The position numbers were made by a program, and so were the translations under genes. Shown one piece after another: positions 25,556 through 37,285 of a DNA stretch of 64,000 nt; positions within the stretch are counted from its first letter, which is position 1, and each line of letters starts with the position of its first letter. The stretch comes from Cycas panzhihuaensis (Eukaryota; Cycadophyta), in contig CM041465.1 in assembly GCA_023213395.1 (NCBI GenBank), positions 167,965,741-168,029,740 on the forward strand, read 5' to 3'. The notes beneath the pieces were generated by a model. The model did no database searches. It saw only the letters and a program-made list of their open reading frames with translations, and was not told where the DNA came from.

Positions 25556-25965
25556 TTTTTGGGGCAGAAGCTTAACTAGTCTACAGCATACACCAGCTTC
25601 AATCACAGCATGTAATTTATCATTTTCCCCATCAAAGATATAAGAGAGAGCCCAGTATGCATCAGTTAAGACTTCATCATCATTTAAGTAAATGAGCCTT
25701 TCAAGAGCTAGGAGGGCTGGCTTTTTCTGTTCAAGGGGTGGCTGTGGCTTACCTTGGCAAACGTTAGATAGGGTCCAAGTTGCATTCCTCAACATGGACA
25801 GTTTAGCATGTTCATCTAGATGGGTTAGAAGAGGCATGAGGGTGCATTGACTAAGGTCCAAATCTCTACATTTATGTGAATCGCCAACTACATTTCCCAA
25901 TTCCCAAACAGCCTGTTCTCGAATATCATCACTTGAAAAGCCTAGCGAACCATAGATTCTACCTC
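25556..25965 (-). pseudogene. Importin-alpha armadillo-repeat fragment
   Basis: On the minus strand about 130 codons are open and match plant importin alpha, the adaptor that carries proteins with nuclear localisation signals into the nucleus. Key segments are [74 protein letters not shown] and [14 protein letters not shown]. These cover about three armadillo repeats from the middle of the protein, with the W-x-L-x-N motifs kept. The N-terminal importin-beta-binding region and later repeats are missing. The match stops at about 25567 within a repeat. It is continuous over a stretch that I expect to be split by introns in the parent gene, which would suggest capture from RNA. It directly abuts the RRM fragment. 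Confidence 0.85.
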
Positions 25966-26400
25966 CGTAACACCCCAATCTTTGTGGAGGTTGCCCAAAA
26001 ATAGGACATCTTGGTCTATGGAAGGGGCCACTCCTATCTTCTTCCCTTGTAATGTTATGCCATTCTTTTCCTTCTAGGCTTTCACAATTGACTCTCTAGT
26101 TACAAATTGAATAAAGCAATAACCCTTTAATGCACCATTCTGGTCCTTCATCATGCGTATCTCAACAACCTCCCCACAAGAAGAAAACACCTCATGAATC
26201 ATGTCTTTAGTGATAGTACATACCAAGCCACTAATAAATACCTATAAACCTCTAACCCTCGGATGTTGTTCTGACTTCTCATTGGCTCTATTCTTAACTT
26301 TGGTGTCTTTTCCCTAGGCCACAACCAGTTGAAGAGGATTCAATCTAATGACTCGGCGAGCCTTCCTCCATAGATCCTTACTCTTGGGCTCCAACATTGT
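25940..26400 (-). pseudogene. RNA-binding protein (RRM) fragment
   Basis: Reading the minus strand from about 26395, a basic linker (KSKDLWRKARRVIRLNP) is followed at 26241 by VFISGLVCTITKDMIHEVFS, then CGEVVEIRMMKDQNG and [13 protein letters not shown]. This is one RRM with RNP-like motifs. [20 protein letters not shown] then begins a second RRM, which breaks off near 25940 where importin-alpha sequence takes over. It resembles plant hnRNP-Q/R-like proteins, which bind RNA in the nucleus. Three in-frame stops (TAG or TAA-type, in Gln or Trp positions) are present. The fragment is in the same orientation as its two neighbours. Confidence 0.75.
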
Positions 26401-26483
26401 ACTGTACTTCTTCTGCGCTTTGTGAATATTGCTAGTCCAAATGCAATCAAATCAAGCATGAGGAGAAGCAATATGACCAACAT
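26400..26483 (-). pseudogene. DUF1218 (fiber-protein-like) N-terminal fragment
   Basis: From the ATG at 26483 the minus strand reads MLVILLLLMLDLIAFGLAIF, then TKRRRSTV. This matches the start of plant DUF1218 membrane proteins, which share the DLIAFGLA motif in the first transmembrane segment and a following basic R-R-S-T. Only about 28 codons are present; the remaining transmembrane segments are missing. The similarity ends at the point where the RRM-protein sequence begins, so the junction looks like a fusion of two cDNA or exon ends. Confidence 0.65.
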
Positions 26484-26508
26484 TGTAGGTCTAATCTTGA
26501 TGCCATTC

Positions 26509-26643
26509 CTATGAAGTCGCAACCGCTCCAGATCTAGTACCATCTGCCACTTTCAGCCTTCGATGGAGTGACTCAAAGTAGGAGCGAATAAGAATACACA
26601 TTGCCACCACGATTAGGTTTACCAGGTAGGGTTTCATCTTCAT
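26509..26643 (-). pseudogene. Short open frame upstream of DUF1218 fragment, unknown
   Basis: A 44-codon minus-strand frame starting MKMKPYLVNLIVVAMCILIR has a hydrophobic segment near its N-terminus like a signal anchor, then a basic stretch. It ends at 26509, 26 bp before the DUF1218 ATG. I recognise no family. It could be a fourth captured fragment or part of the DUF1218 leader. Base composition here is less AT-rich than the flanks, like the other captured pieces. Confidence 0.4.
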
Positions 26644-27085
26644 TACCCCACTCAAACCCCAAACATTTTTTTATTTTGATTTTTTTTTACAATTGCGTTA
26701 ACTCCGTCAGGTCTGCAGGTAATTTAACACACACACACACACATATATATATACATACATATATATAGTAAATAAACCTTAGTCTAAATTAATATAAATC
26801 CTTTGTTTATTTAATAAACCTTACATTTTAAGATTATTAATTCCCCCTTATAAATTAAAATTAACCCCTCCTTCTTTATATTTATCATTTCATTCTTGTT
26901 ACATTCCCCCTCACGCTTTATTATTAAAATTAATTTTCCCATTATAATTGATTTATAAACAAAATTTCCCCTCATCTTACCTCTTTTTAATGTTAAAATT
27001 AACCTTTCCTTTACCATAATGTAATGTATTGATAACTTTAAACCCCCCTCTATTACATTTAAGTTATAAATCAATGTAATATATA

Positions 27086-27157
<72 letters not shown>

Positions 27158-27877
27158 TATATATGTATGTATGTATGTATGTATACATATATATACATAT
27201 ACATATATACACATATATACATATATATACATACATATACATTAACCCCTTACATTTTAATATTAAAAACATGTTTCCCTCTTTTACATAATACCCCTTT
27301 AATATATTAATATCTTTTAATTAAATTTTTATTTTTAATCAATAAAAATGTTTTATAACCCCAATTAAATATTTAGATCTTAATTATGTTATTTTACTTG
27401 CTAATTTAATAAATAAATCAATAAAATATTTTTTCATTTAATATATCTTTTAAACTATATATCTTATCTTTTCTCTATATTATTATTTTGTAGAAGACCT
27501 GTAATAAATTTTACAAACTACTGCTTGTTAACTGACGATAGTAAATCAATAGCTTTTTATCTTATTCATATCTATCTTTGAAAATAATAAAAATGGAATC
27601 TAAAGAATCTAGTTATAAAGTTATTTTTAAGTCTTAAATAAACACTTACTTTGTTAAACAAGTTATATTTAAGGGGACTTTTATTTTTTTTCAGAAAAGA
27701 GGAATATTTAATTCTTTTTAGGGGAAAGGTATTCAATCATACAATTATGATTTTCTGTTTCTTAAACATGTCTGCAAAATGTTAAAATTACTCTAATGTT
27801 TAGTAACTTTTCTAAGTGACTATTTTATCACCTACACTTACAACTTCTGATCTCTAATCAATCTTATAATTCTCAAT
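26644..27877. other. Microsatellites and degenerate pyrimidine-run repeats
   Basis: After the host fragments come a (CA)n run at 26727-26743 passing into TA and CATA units to about 26767, then 26815-27080, where units of roughly 40-60 bp alternate AT-rich sequence with C runs (CCCCCTT, CCCCTCC, TTCCCCTC). Similar units resume at 27241-27300 after the long TA microsatellite. 27300-27877 is AT-rich with no feature recognised. A minus-strand open stretch at 26811-27074 follows from the repeat structure and is not a gene. Confidence 0.55.
27084..27240. repeat. (TA)n with GTAT/CATA units
   Basis: A TA run of about 65 bp is followed by GTAT units at about 27163-27184 and alternating TATA and CATA tracts to 27240. 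Confidence 0.95.
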
Positions 27878-29240
27878 ATGGCTCTAATGTTAGGGACAAC
27901 CACCTGCGTTCCAATTCCAGTTTTAACTGGCTCAAACTATGCTGACTGGAGGAATCATATATATCATAAGCTTAAACAACAAAAGATATGGCGATATGTA
28001 AAAGGTGAATTCAAAAACTAATTGACACAAATTCAGAAAGCTATATAGTATATCTTATGAACTTAGATTCATCCCTATGCACCATCTTGAACTCACTTTC
28101 ACTAGAAATCAGTTAGAAGTTCTATGAAACAAACAATATAACCACTGTCTGGAATACTCTTCAGGAGAAATATGATAAGGTTGACACACATCAATTGACT
28201 GTCCTAGAATAGCAATTATATGACCTTAATTATGATGATTTTTCTAAAGTTAAAATTTTTTAATGTAAAATTTAACTAATCAATAAAGACCTAGGCATCT
28301 GTATTAAAATCAAAATTAAAGTAGGTGATGATGAACAAATAGTCACACATGCTAAAGATGACGATATGCTCATTCGTCTTACTATAAACAAATTACTAAA
28401 ACATTTTAATTTCTTCAAAAATACCATATAACAAACTCGTAATCCTCCTATAACTTTTAATTAATTGACAAATCAACTGATAGAATATCAAACAATGTTA
28501 ATTCAAACAAGAATATTGAAAGATCCTTCTCAAGCTTTGTTTTCTAAAACTAAGTCTCAAAATAAAAACAAACATCTGAACAACTTCAACAGTAATCCAA
28601 AATTCTTGTAACCTCATAGAGGTTCACCTCTTAACTTTCAAAACAATATTAAGTATTCTAGTCCATCTAAATATCAGAATACTTCCAATCAGTCTTTTTC
28701 AAATTGTAATACTATTAATCCTTCTCAGAGCATTAATTGTGCCTACTGTCATAAAAAATGCCACACTATTGACATTTATAGAAGTAGTATAGCCTCAGAA
28801 GTATGGAAAGCTTCCAAGTGATTGCAAACTTGACCACAATCTTGACCACAAAACTGATAACAAACTCATAATCGTTCTCTAATAGCAACAACTTCTGCAT
28901 TTGTTGCTTTAACTAATTGACCACCATAATGGATCCTTGACTTTGGTGCATCCCATCACATGACAAGACACCAGAAAAACTTATCAATCTGAAACTAACT
29001 CTGAAGAAGATATTTTTTTTGGAAGTGGAACCCAACTTAAAGTAAAAGGATCAAGTGATGTTACTTTAAAAGATTGTTCAATAAAGATTATCTTCTATGT
29101 ACCTGATTTGTCACTAAACCTACTCTCTGTTTACTAAATCTGCCAAAAAGACCTTGTCATCGAATTCTGGAAAGATAAATTTATTATTAAAGAACTATTA
29201 AACAAATTCAAACATATTGCCTCTGGACCTGTTGATCATA
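27878..29240 (+). pseudogene. Second copia gag and protease remnant
   Basis: The start ATG at 27878 opens MALMLGTTT, then PVLTGSNYADWRNHIYHKL, the standard G-x-N-Y-x-x-W gag start. Gag then degenerates with many stops and frameshifts. The zinc knuckle lies at 28738-28779 as CAYCHKKCHTIDIY: CxxC and the histidine are kept and the final cysteine is tyrosine. Protease: LDFGASHHMTRHQ with catalytic aspartate at 28940, serine replaced by phenylalanine, followed by VPDLSLNLLSVY. Dead copy. Confidence 0.75.
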
Positions 29241-30270
29241 ATACATATCTCTATAGTTTAACAAGTTTATAAAATAACAAAACAAAGTTCTTTAGTGCCT
29301 TTATAGCGAAATCTGACTTGGTCAGTAAACTATGGCATGCACGATTTGGCCATACTAGTTATAACAAACTTTAATACCTAAAAGGACATGACATGGTTCA
29401 TGGTCTTCCACCTTTAAATAGTGTTTATAAGGTTCATAAGATCAGATAAATGTAAGTAACACATGGATCCTTTTCCACATAAAACTCAATTTAGAGCAAA
29501 AGTTTCACTTGAACTTATTCACTTTGATATATGTGGACCGTTTCATATAACCTCATATTTTGGCTCTTGTTATTTTATCATATTTATTGATAATTTTTCA
29601 AGAAAATGTTGGGTATACATACTCAAAACTCGTAATCAAGTATTTGACATTTTCATTAAATTCAAAACACGTGTAAAAAACTAATCAAACTCAAAAATTA
29701 AAATTTTAGATATGATAATGTAAAAGAATACTTAAGTGGAAAATTCACTTATTTCTATAAAAAGTATAGAATTCAATTTCAACATTCCGTTGCCTATACT
29801 CCTCAATAAAACAATGTTGCTGAATACAAGAACTATACTCTTGTTGAGATGATTCCTTACATGTTACATGCAAAGAATCTTGACCTAAAGTTGTAGGAAG
29901 AAGCAATTGTTTGCTCCAATTATCTTTTAAATTGTTTACCTAGTAAATGCCTACAAAATGTTACTCCAGAACAAAAATACTCTGGATGTAAAACCTTAGT
30001 TAATCATCTAAGAATTTTTGAAAGTATTATGTGGAGACACATTCCCAAAGAAAAACGTAAGAAACTAGATCTGAAAAGTCAAAAATATATCTTCATTAGA
30101 TACAACAAAGAAAGTAAAGCCTACAGACTTTTGGATTCATTCACATATCAAATTTTAATTTTGCGTGATGTAATATTTGATGAAGAAGGATCTTCTTTAA
30201 CCTCTATTTATGTAAAACTTCTGGTTGAAAATATGTTAACCAATACTTATTTGGTTGACCCCTTCTGATA
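29240..30270 (+). pseudogene. Second copia integrase remnant
   Basis: KLWHARFGHTSYNKL (about 29327-29371) is the pre-integrase zinc-binding motif. The core follows: HFDICGPFHITSY (about 29521-29560) with the first aspartate, RYDNVKEYLSGKF (about 29708-29746) with the second, and NVAEYKN (about 29815-29835) where the family has the catalytic E in G-V-A-E-R. The C-terminal part KSQKYIFIRYNKESKAYRLL (about 30077-30136) is open. Several stops interrupt it. Confidence 0.8.
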
Positions 30271-30469
30271 AGCAAGTTAACCCTGAAATTATAAAACCTT
30301 TATCTACACAAGTCTAGAATTGGACTCTATCTGAACCACCTAGAACATATTCTTCTTCTCAAGCTAGTTCCTTGGCTCAACCTATAACTACAGAAACAGT
30401 TACTAACAAATAGCCTGTATGGGCAAAGAAAACATTTTCTGATGCTAGATCTGATGTAGGTAATCCTTT

Positions 30470-32036
30470 AGATACTAGGCAAATACGTGCTCAAAAATTA
30501 TATGCTAACTATGCTTTAATTGCCAAAATAATGGATAGCAATGATCCTAAAACCTTTAAACAAGCTAGAAATAATCTTGTATGGCAGGAAGCTATGCAAG
30601 TTAAATTTGATGCTTTAAACAAGAATTCAACTTGGGAACTCATATTACTCTCACTAGGAAAAAATGTAGTTGATTGTAAATGGGTTTATAGAACCAAATA
30701 TAATTCAATAGGTATAGTTAAAAAACATAAAGCTCACCTAGTTGCAAAAGGATTTTCTCAAATTGATGGCATAGATTATAGTGAAACCTTTGCACCTATT
30801 ACAAAAATAAATATGATTAAAATAATTATTACTCTAACAACCAAATTTGGTTAGGAAATCTATCAAATGGATGTAAAGAGCATATTTCTGAATGGTGATC
30901 TCAAAGAAGAGATCTATATGACTCAACCACCTAGTTTTATTAACAATCCTAATTTAGTTTGTAAACTAAAGACATTAATCTATGGATTAAAACAAACTCC
31001 TCAAGCTTGGTACACAAAAGTTGACGATTATCTAATTCAAATTGGATACACTAGATGTATTAGTGATCTACATCTTTATTTCAAATGTGAAAATGGAAAT
31101 ATTACCATTTTAATCATATATATTGATGATATCATCATTACTAGATAATCAACTAATAACATTTATCACCTAAAAACTACTTTAATGAATAAATTTGAAA
31201 TGACTGATCTAGGTCTCCTGCATTATTTTCTTGGATTACAAATTTACCAACATGATTAAAAAATAACTATATCCCAATCAAAATATATTTTAGACCTAAT
31301 CAAATGGTTTAACATGGAAAATACTAAACTGATTTCTAATTAGTTATAATTAGGAGTAAAACTATCTACTGATTGTTCCACACCCTTGTATGATCCAACC
31401 TTATATAGGTAACTTATTGGTAGCCTTGCTTATTTAACTTATACATGCCTTGATATATCTTATGTTGTTTCTTTATGTTCATGCTATATGTAAAAGCCAT
31501 ATGAATCACATTGGAAAGTTATTAAACGTATACTTCGATATCTTCAAAACACTATTTTTTATAGACTAGCTTATTATTCTTGTAGTAAACCTTTAACTTT
31601 AACAGGATATACTGATTCAGATTGGGTAGGCGATACAAATAATCATAAGTCTACGTCAGGTTATATATTTTTCCTAAATTCTTCACCCATTACTTGGTTT
31701 AGTAAAAAAATATAGGTACTAGCTCTATCAATGATTGAAGTTGGATATCGAGCACTCGTTGAAGCAAGCAAAGAAGCACTTTGGCTCAAATCTCTTCTAA
31801 ATGAAATTGTTCTGTCTCCTAACTCTTCTATAGAACTTAAAGTTGATAATCAAGGTGCTACTACTATTATTACAAATCCAGTTGTACATTCTAGAACTAA
31901 ACACATAGAATTACATCAGTATTTTATTCATAATCTTGTTATTGATAATATTATTAATTTATCTTATTATCCTACAGATCTACAGGTTGCTGATATACTT
32001 ATGTCTTTGACTGAAGTCAAGTTTCTAAACCTGTGA
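30470..32036 (+). pseudogene. Second copia reverse transcriptase and RNase H
   Basis: RT: ARNNLVWQEAMQVKFDALNK, NSTWELILLSLGKNVVDCKW, AHLVAKGFSQIDGIDYSETF, then YQMDVKSIFLNGDL and LIYGLKQTPQAWYTKVDDYL. The catalytic YIDDI is at 31119-31133, with both aspartates kept. RNase H: YTDSDWVGDTNNHKSTSGYI (about 31609-31668), EASKEALWLKSLL and LKVDNQGATTIITNP (about 31840-31884), then HSRTKHIELHQYFI. Only about ten stops occur in 520 codons, fewer than in gag or the outer copia, so this part decayed less. Confidence 0.85.
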
Positions 32037-32123
32037 GATTTGTTAAAGATAAAAGAAGTCTCCATCAAAGGGGGATCAACATGATGAAGACCTTCTTTTT
32101 CTATATTATATAAAAGCTAACAT

Positions 32124-32588
32124 TAAAGGGGGATGTTAGGATTATTAATCTTAGTTTTATATTGTTGTTACTTTATGCTATCTTTATGTCACGTGTAAAT
32201 ATAAATTTAAGTGATTTAAAGGTTTAATATTAAAAAATTTATGTTAATATTTGTTCATTATGTGAATGTCGTTGAAATGCGCAACTGTCCATTTCAACGA
32301 ACCTCTCTTGCTACAAATAGGCTCTCATAAATTCTAGGAATTGGTTCTGAGAATCTAGGAGGTTGTCCAAAGCCTGTTTCAAAGGCTAGTTTATTATATG
32401 TAGAGGGTATGCTTATTAAGGTCTTATGTATAGTTTCTGAAATTATTAAAATCTTAGATTAGAATGGTGGTTTTTCTTCCTCAGAAGGGGTTTTCCACCT
32501 GTCAAATATTGTGTACATGTGCAATGTCTTATTTACCTATGTTTCTTAATTTCTTGATCTTGTGGCATTGTGCATGATACACATTCTT
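32124..32588 (+). repeat. Polypurine tract and 3' LTR of second copia
   Basis: TAAAGGGGGA (32124-32133) precedes TGTTAGGATTATTAATC at 32134. TTCTTACA near 32588 would mirror the start and is taken as a possible end, but without a partner LTR this is uncertain. A short palindrome, GTTGAAATG...CATTTCAAC, lies at about 32271-32300. Confidence 0.55.
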
Positions 32589-33020
32589 ACAACCCCTAAT
32601 CTCATTTGACCTCCATGTGACTGTTATCCAATGCACCAAAAGGGCTAATCACCTTTTAGTTATAAAGTTTCATTTATATTTTATAAAAGGGTCACTATTA
32701 TTTTTCCACTATATCTCCTCTATGGCTTATTAGTTTTTAGTAAAACTAGGTCCATTGCATTTGTCTTTCAGAGAGATATTGTGTGGACTACTCATTTATT
32801 AGATTTGAGACCATTTTGACTAAGATTTAATCATTTGAAGTGACCTCTTTATTCAACCTCTATTTTGTTAATCGCAAAGAGGTCCTTTCACATTTTCTAC
32901 AATAACTCTTGCATACGAGCTCCATTTTCTAAACTATCTATTTTGTTGGAAAGTTGGTTTGATCCTCTACATGGTAGTATAATTTTTATCTAATTTGAAG
33001 CTTTTTTGTAGGTTTTCAAA
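32589..33020. other. Unassigned stretch left of the duplication
   Basis: AT-rich, no gene seen. Its right edge at 33020 is where similarity to the second duplication copy begins abruptly. Confidence 0.5.
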
Positions 33021-34862
33021 GCCAATGAAGTTGAGGTAACTTATTTAACTTAGTTCATTATTTTTTAGTAATATTAAAGTAGTTTTTTCCAAGTTTCTTT
33101 GGCCAAAGATATACTAAGGAAACTCTAATCTATATATGGCTATTTTCACTTAATTCTATAAAGATTTAATCTGAATTATATAGAATCTAAGCCCCATGGT
33201 TGCATTTTAATAACATAAAAGGGTCCTCTTGCTCATTCATTAATATCTTGAGCTCTAGGGGTATGTTTTTCAAATGGATGAATTTGTCGAAAAGGTTTTT
33301 TAATACTCTTCATATTAGAATAAGTTTTACTTAAATTTGACATTATTTTATATGTGTTTAAAGCTAGTAATCTTGAGCTTCTTGTTCAACCTTGATAGGC
33401 CTGATCTTATAACTCTTCAAGTAGTTCATTGTTTCAAAAAGTATTATACTTATACTATTGATCACTACTAATCTATTCTTGAAGCTATTGTTGGCTCTTG
33501 TATGTATTTTTCAAGCTATTTTGTAGCCAAAAGTTGATTCTTTAGTACTTAAAGCTATCAATAAACTAAGTGGCACTACTTCAACATACTAGTATAATTT
33601 GTACTATATTTGTTTACCTTCTATATTACTTATTGAATACTTATTACTTCTGATATTTTATCATATTAAACAAATGTCCTACTTTAGAATTTTAGATTTT
33701 ATATACATCTTCTTTATTTTTAAAAGGATAAATTAGTCATTTCCATTAGCTTGCATACATTGCCAAAGAAATTATTTTATTCTACATTAACATACAAGTC
33801 ATTTTTCATTTTTCTTTAGATTCTTATTACCTTTGAAAGCTTCTAGATTAGTTGGAAAAAAATATCATTACTTATCTATCTATTTATCATTAAAAGTAAC
33901 TAAAGTTTAATCTTGCATTGTTAAAAGCATTAAAGAAGCATATAGATCCTTGCCTTCTTTCTACATCATATCAAGCTGAAAAACCAGGTTGCATATCATC
34001 TAGTATTCTTTTGCTTATTTGAAAAGGAAAGGGTTCATTATTTCATTCACTTGATTCAGTAAGATTTGAAGAAAAGGTTATTGAATAAATTCTTTTGAAA
34101 GTTTGACAGTTTATCTTTATTTCATATAAGTTGATCTCTATTGTTTATTATTTATTGTTCTCTTACTTAGTGAATTTATTTTCCTTTTAGTTACTTTACT
34201 TCTGGTATAAAAGAACCTTTTTAAACTCTAAGCAAGACCATAAGTTTTAATTAATATATCATCACATTAAAAAACATAAGTCCTGAGTGAATCACCCTTA
34301 TTTCTAGCCTTGTAAGGGGAACAGTTAGGACCCCTGAAGTTACCACCATACACATGCTAATTGGCCTACTCATATTGGATGAGGAAAGCCATTAGATATA
34401 AGGTATATTAGGTGGTAGCCTAAGGTATAGAACATATCCTTATTTAGTGTTTGGATACGAAGGCTAGACCTAGAGAGTGTGAGTGTCTTAGTTCATATAA
34501 CCTTTACTGCTAAATCTTTCACTAGGCATAAGTTCAGTGCAGGTAGATCTATAATTTAGAGGGGTGTAAAAACCTTCATAGTAGCTCATGTACTAAGGTA
34601 TATCGAGCCTTGAGCTCACATACTAGTATATTGGGTCCCTATTTTTCCACTTGTGGGCAGGCACCACTAGACATAATAGCAACCAAAGGTTTCCCTTGGA
34701 GACCCATAAATTTAGAGCCTAGAAGCTTTATTAGGGACTAGTTCACTTTTGAAAAATTGGGTAAAACTTGGTATATTAACACTTAGTTCAAATTTTAAAT
34801 TCAAAGACTTTTAAACCTTATTTACAAAAGCTTTAGTAAAAATAGCCTTAAGATGTGGTAAT
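33021..34862. other. Non-coding leader upstream of copia gag, unit A
   Basis: 1.84 kb with no recognisable gene, LTR or primer-binding site. A minus-strand open stretch at 34811-35008 mirrors gag. The copia element that follows therefore has no 5' LTR here: the duplication boundary or an older deletion removed it. The same sequence stands at 56387-58228. Confidence 0.55.
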
Positions 34863-36230
34863 ATGATTATTCTTAAATTCGATAAAAACAACTTCTTGAA
34901 TTGGAGGAGGAGAATGAGACCCATCCTCATAGCTAATGAGATGTGGGAGATTGTAAAATCAGAGTATAATGAGTTAGGTTTGAATACAACTGATGTGGAA
35001 AAATCCACTTATAAAGAAAATGTCAAAAAGGATAACAAGGCTCTTGCACTGATATTTTATGCATTAGAAGACCATGTTTTCCCTTGGGTTAGTGAATCCT
35101 CTAAATTAAAAGAAGTATGGGATACACTTCAATTAGTCTACAAAGGAGCTACATCCTCCAAGCTCCAAAATCTTAGAAGCAAGTTTGAGAAATTGTATAT
35201 AATACCCACAAAATTAGTAACAGAGTTTATGACCAAGGTTCATGATATAATCAACTAGATGAGGTCTCTTGGGGATACTTTAATAGAACAAATGGTGGTT
35301 AAATGAATCTTAAGATGTATTGGTGCTATTAGAAGATTAAAATGGTTACCACAAGTATAGGTGTGTCAAAGGACCTAATTACATTAAAGGTGGAATAACT
35401 AAGTGCTATGCTTATGTTAGTAGAAGAACAACTGAATGTCAATGAATCACTTGAGTATGACTTTGCTACTAAGGCTAAAATTCAATCAAATTCTTAAGCA
35501 AGAACTTCAAGATCTAAGTAATCACCTCCCAAGAGAAGGGATAGGAACCCTAAAATCGATGTTAGACAATACCCTCCCAAGTATCAAGCCCCACATCAGA
35601 GGAGACAAGGAGGACATCAATAAAATGAGAACCCTCTTGGGTATATAAACCAAAGGAAATAATTTAAAGGACATACATATTGTCTAAATTATTAGGATAA
35701 TGCTCAATCATCAAGGTCAAATTAGGATTATTATAATAGATAAAGAGAAAATCCTCCTCCATATTATGAGGAAAAGAGGAGACCTTCTAATATTGATAGA
35801 TCTCATCCATGAAGCAGAAGTTTAAGCTATGGAAGGAGAGATAGTTTATATTGTTCCTATTGCTATAGAAGTGGTCATTCAGAAGATAATTAGTTTTCAA
35901 AACATACACCATCCATCAAATGAAATGCTCATAATGCAATAGAATTGAGGGATAATAATAGATTATTTTTATCTAGCTTCATTGCCAAGGAGGACGAAGA
36001 TGATAACTAGTATATTGACTTGGGTTATTCAACCTATATGACCTATAAGGAATACTTATTTTTAATATTAGATAAAAGTATGAATGGATCCATAATGTTT
36101 GGAGATTATACCTCCCACAAATCAATTCGTAGAGGTAATATAGCCCTAATGATGGATATAAGAGAATATAGACATCTTGATGATGTCTTGTATGTCCCAG
36201 CTTTAAAGAAAAAATTATTATCTGTAGGGT
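34863..36230 (+). pseudogene. Copia gag and protease remnant, unit A
   Basis: The start ATG at 34863 opens MIILKFDKNNFLNWRRRM, a copia gag start. DNKALALIFYALEDHVF and KEVWDTLQLVYKGA (about 35110-35155) are typical of the gag core. Open through 35258, then stops and frameshifts. The zinc knuckle at 35852-35893 reads CSYCYRSGHSEDN, then a stop where the last cysteine belongs. Protease: YIDLGYSTYM, aspartate at 36017, with leucine in place of serine or threonine. The family LTR is at 39065. Confidence 0.8.
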
Positions 36231-36232
36231 AG

Positions 36233-37260
36233 ATGATGGGACAAGACTACAAAGTTATATTTGATAATAGTGAGTGTGTAATCAAATATAAAAGGAGAAA
36301 TAAAGTTATAGTAGCAAAAGGGAAGCTGACCAACTATGAATTATTCAAACTCATTCTTACTTCTTCAGATACCTATGCCTTAAGAACTTCAACTAAATTG
36401 GATAGCAAATTATGGCATAGAAGATTTGGCCATTTTAATTACAATAGTTTATCCCTTATGAAGCAAATGGATATGGTAAATGGATTACCACATATTGAAG
36501 TGAACAAAAACCTATGTGAAGGATGTCTTCTTGGTAAACATCATAGGGAAAGTTTTCCAGACTTCAGTCATCGAGCATCCGGTCCACTTCAATTAGTATA
36601 TATAGATATTTATGGTCCAATGAATATTCCCTTACTAGCATGTACTTGATACTTCATCATATTCATAGATGATTTCATAAGGAAGACATATATATTCTTC
36701 CTCAAATACAAATCAAATGTCTTTCAATACTTTGTTGACTTCAAAACCTTTGTGGAGCAACATAGTGGATATAAGTTATTATCCCTAAGATCAGATAATA
36801 GGGGAGAATTCATCTCCAATGCATTCAAGGATTATTGTATTCACCATAGCATTAGAAGATAGCTCACTAATCCCTACATCTCATAGCAAAATAGTGTAGT
36901 AGAGAGGAAAAAGCACATAATAGTTGAAATGGATAGATGTATATTAAAGGACAAGAATTTTGGGCTAAACTAGTACATACAACTATTTATTTACTCAACA
37001 GGTGATCCACTAAATCCCTTAGGTGGAAAACTCTTGAAGAAGCTTGGACCAGTTATAAACCAAGCATATATCATTTTAGAGCCTTTGGATTCCTAGCTTA
37101 TGCTCACATTCCTGATCAACATAGATCCAAGTTGGATGATCATAGCATTAAATTGTATATTCCTTGGTTATAGTGAAACATCCAAGTCATATAAAGTTTA
37201 TGACCCCAAATAAAAAAGGGTCATGTTAAGAAGAGATGCTAAATTCCAAGAGGATACCTA
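36233..37260 (+). pseudogene. Copia integrase remnant, unit A
   Basis: KLWHRRFGHFNYNSL (about 36407-36450) and LCEGCLLGKHHRESF (about 36512-36556) form the H-H-C-C zinc-binding region. The core reads YIDIYGPMNIP (first D), SDNRGEFISNAFKDYC (about 36792-36840, second D), then a VVERKKH region (about 36898-36920) with the catalytic E. The C-terminal part is frameshifted near 37000. In-frame stops at 36230 and 36647 break the frame. Dead copy. Confidence 0.8.
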
Positions 37261-37285
37261 TTATCAAGACATTTAAGAAAAGAAG

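Larger units (their letters stand above)
27878..32588 (+). mobile_element. Second Ty1/copia element, 5' LTR not found
   Basis: Gag, zinc knuckle, protease, integrase, reverse transcriptase and RNase H follow in copia order from the ATG at 27878 to the stop at 32034, then a polypurine tract and the start of an LTR (TGTTAGGATTATTAATC). No matching LTR lies upstream, and the orphan LTR at 24930 belongs to another family. Later domains are better preserved than gag. The right end is a guess. Confidence 0.8.

Noticed and set aside
26811-27074. 87-codon minus-strand frame rich in Ile, Lys and Gly.
   Set aside because: It follows from the AT-rich/C-run repeat units and shows no domain.
27087-27272. 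Minus-strand open frame with Tyr-Ile repeats.
   Set aside because: Also a microsatellite artefact.
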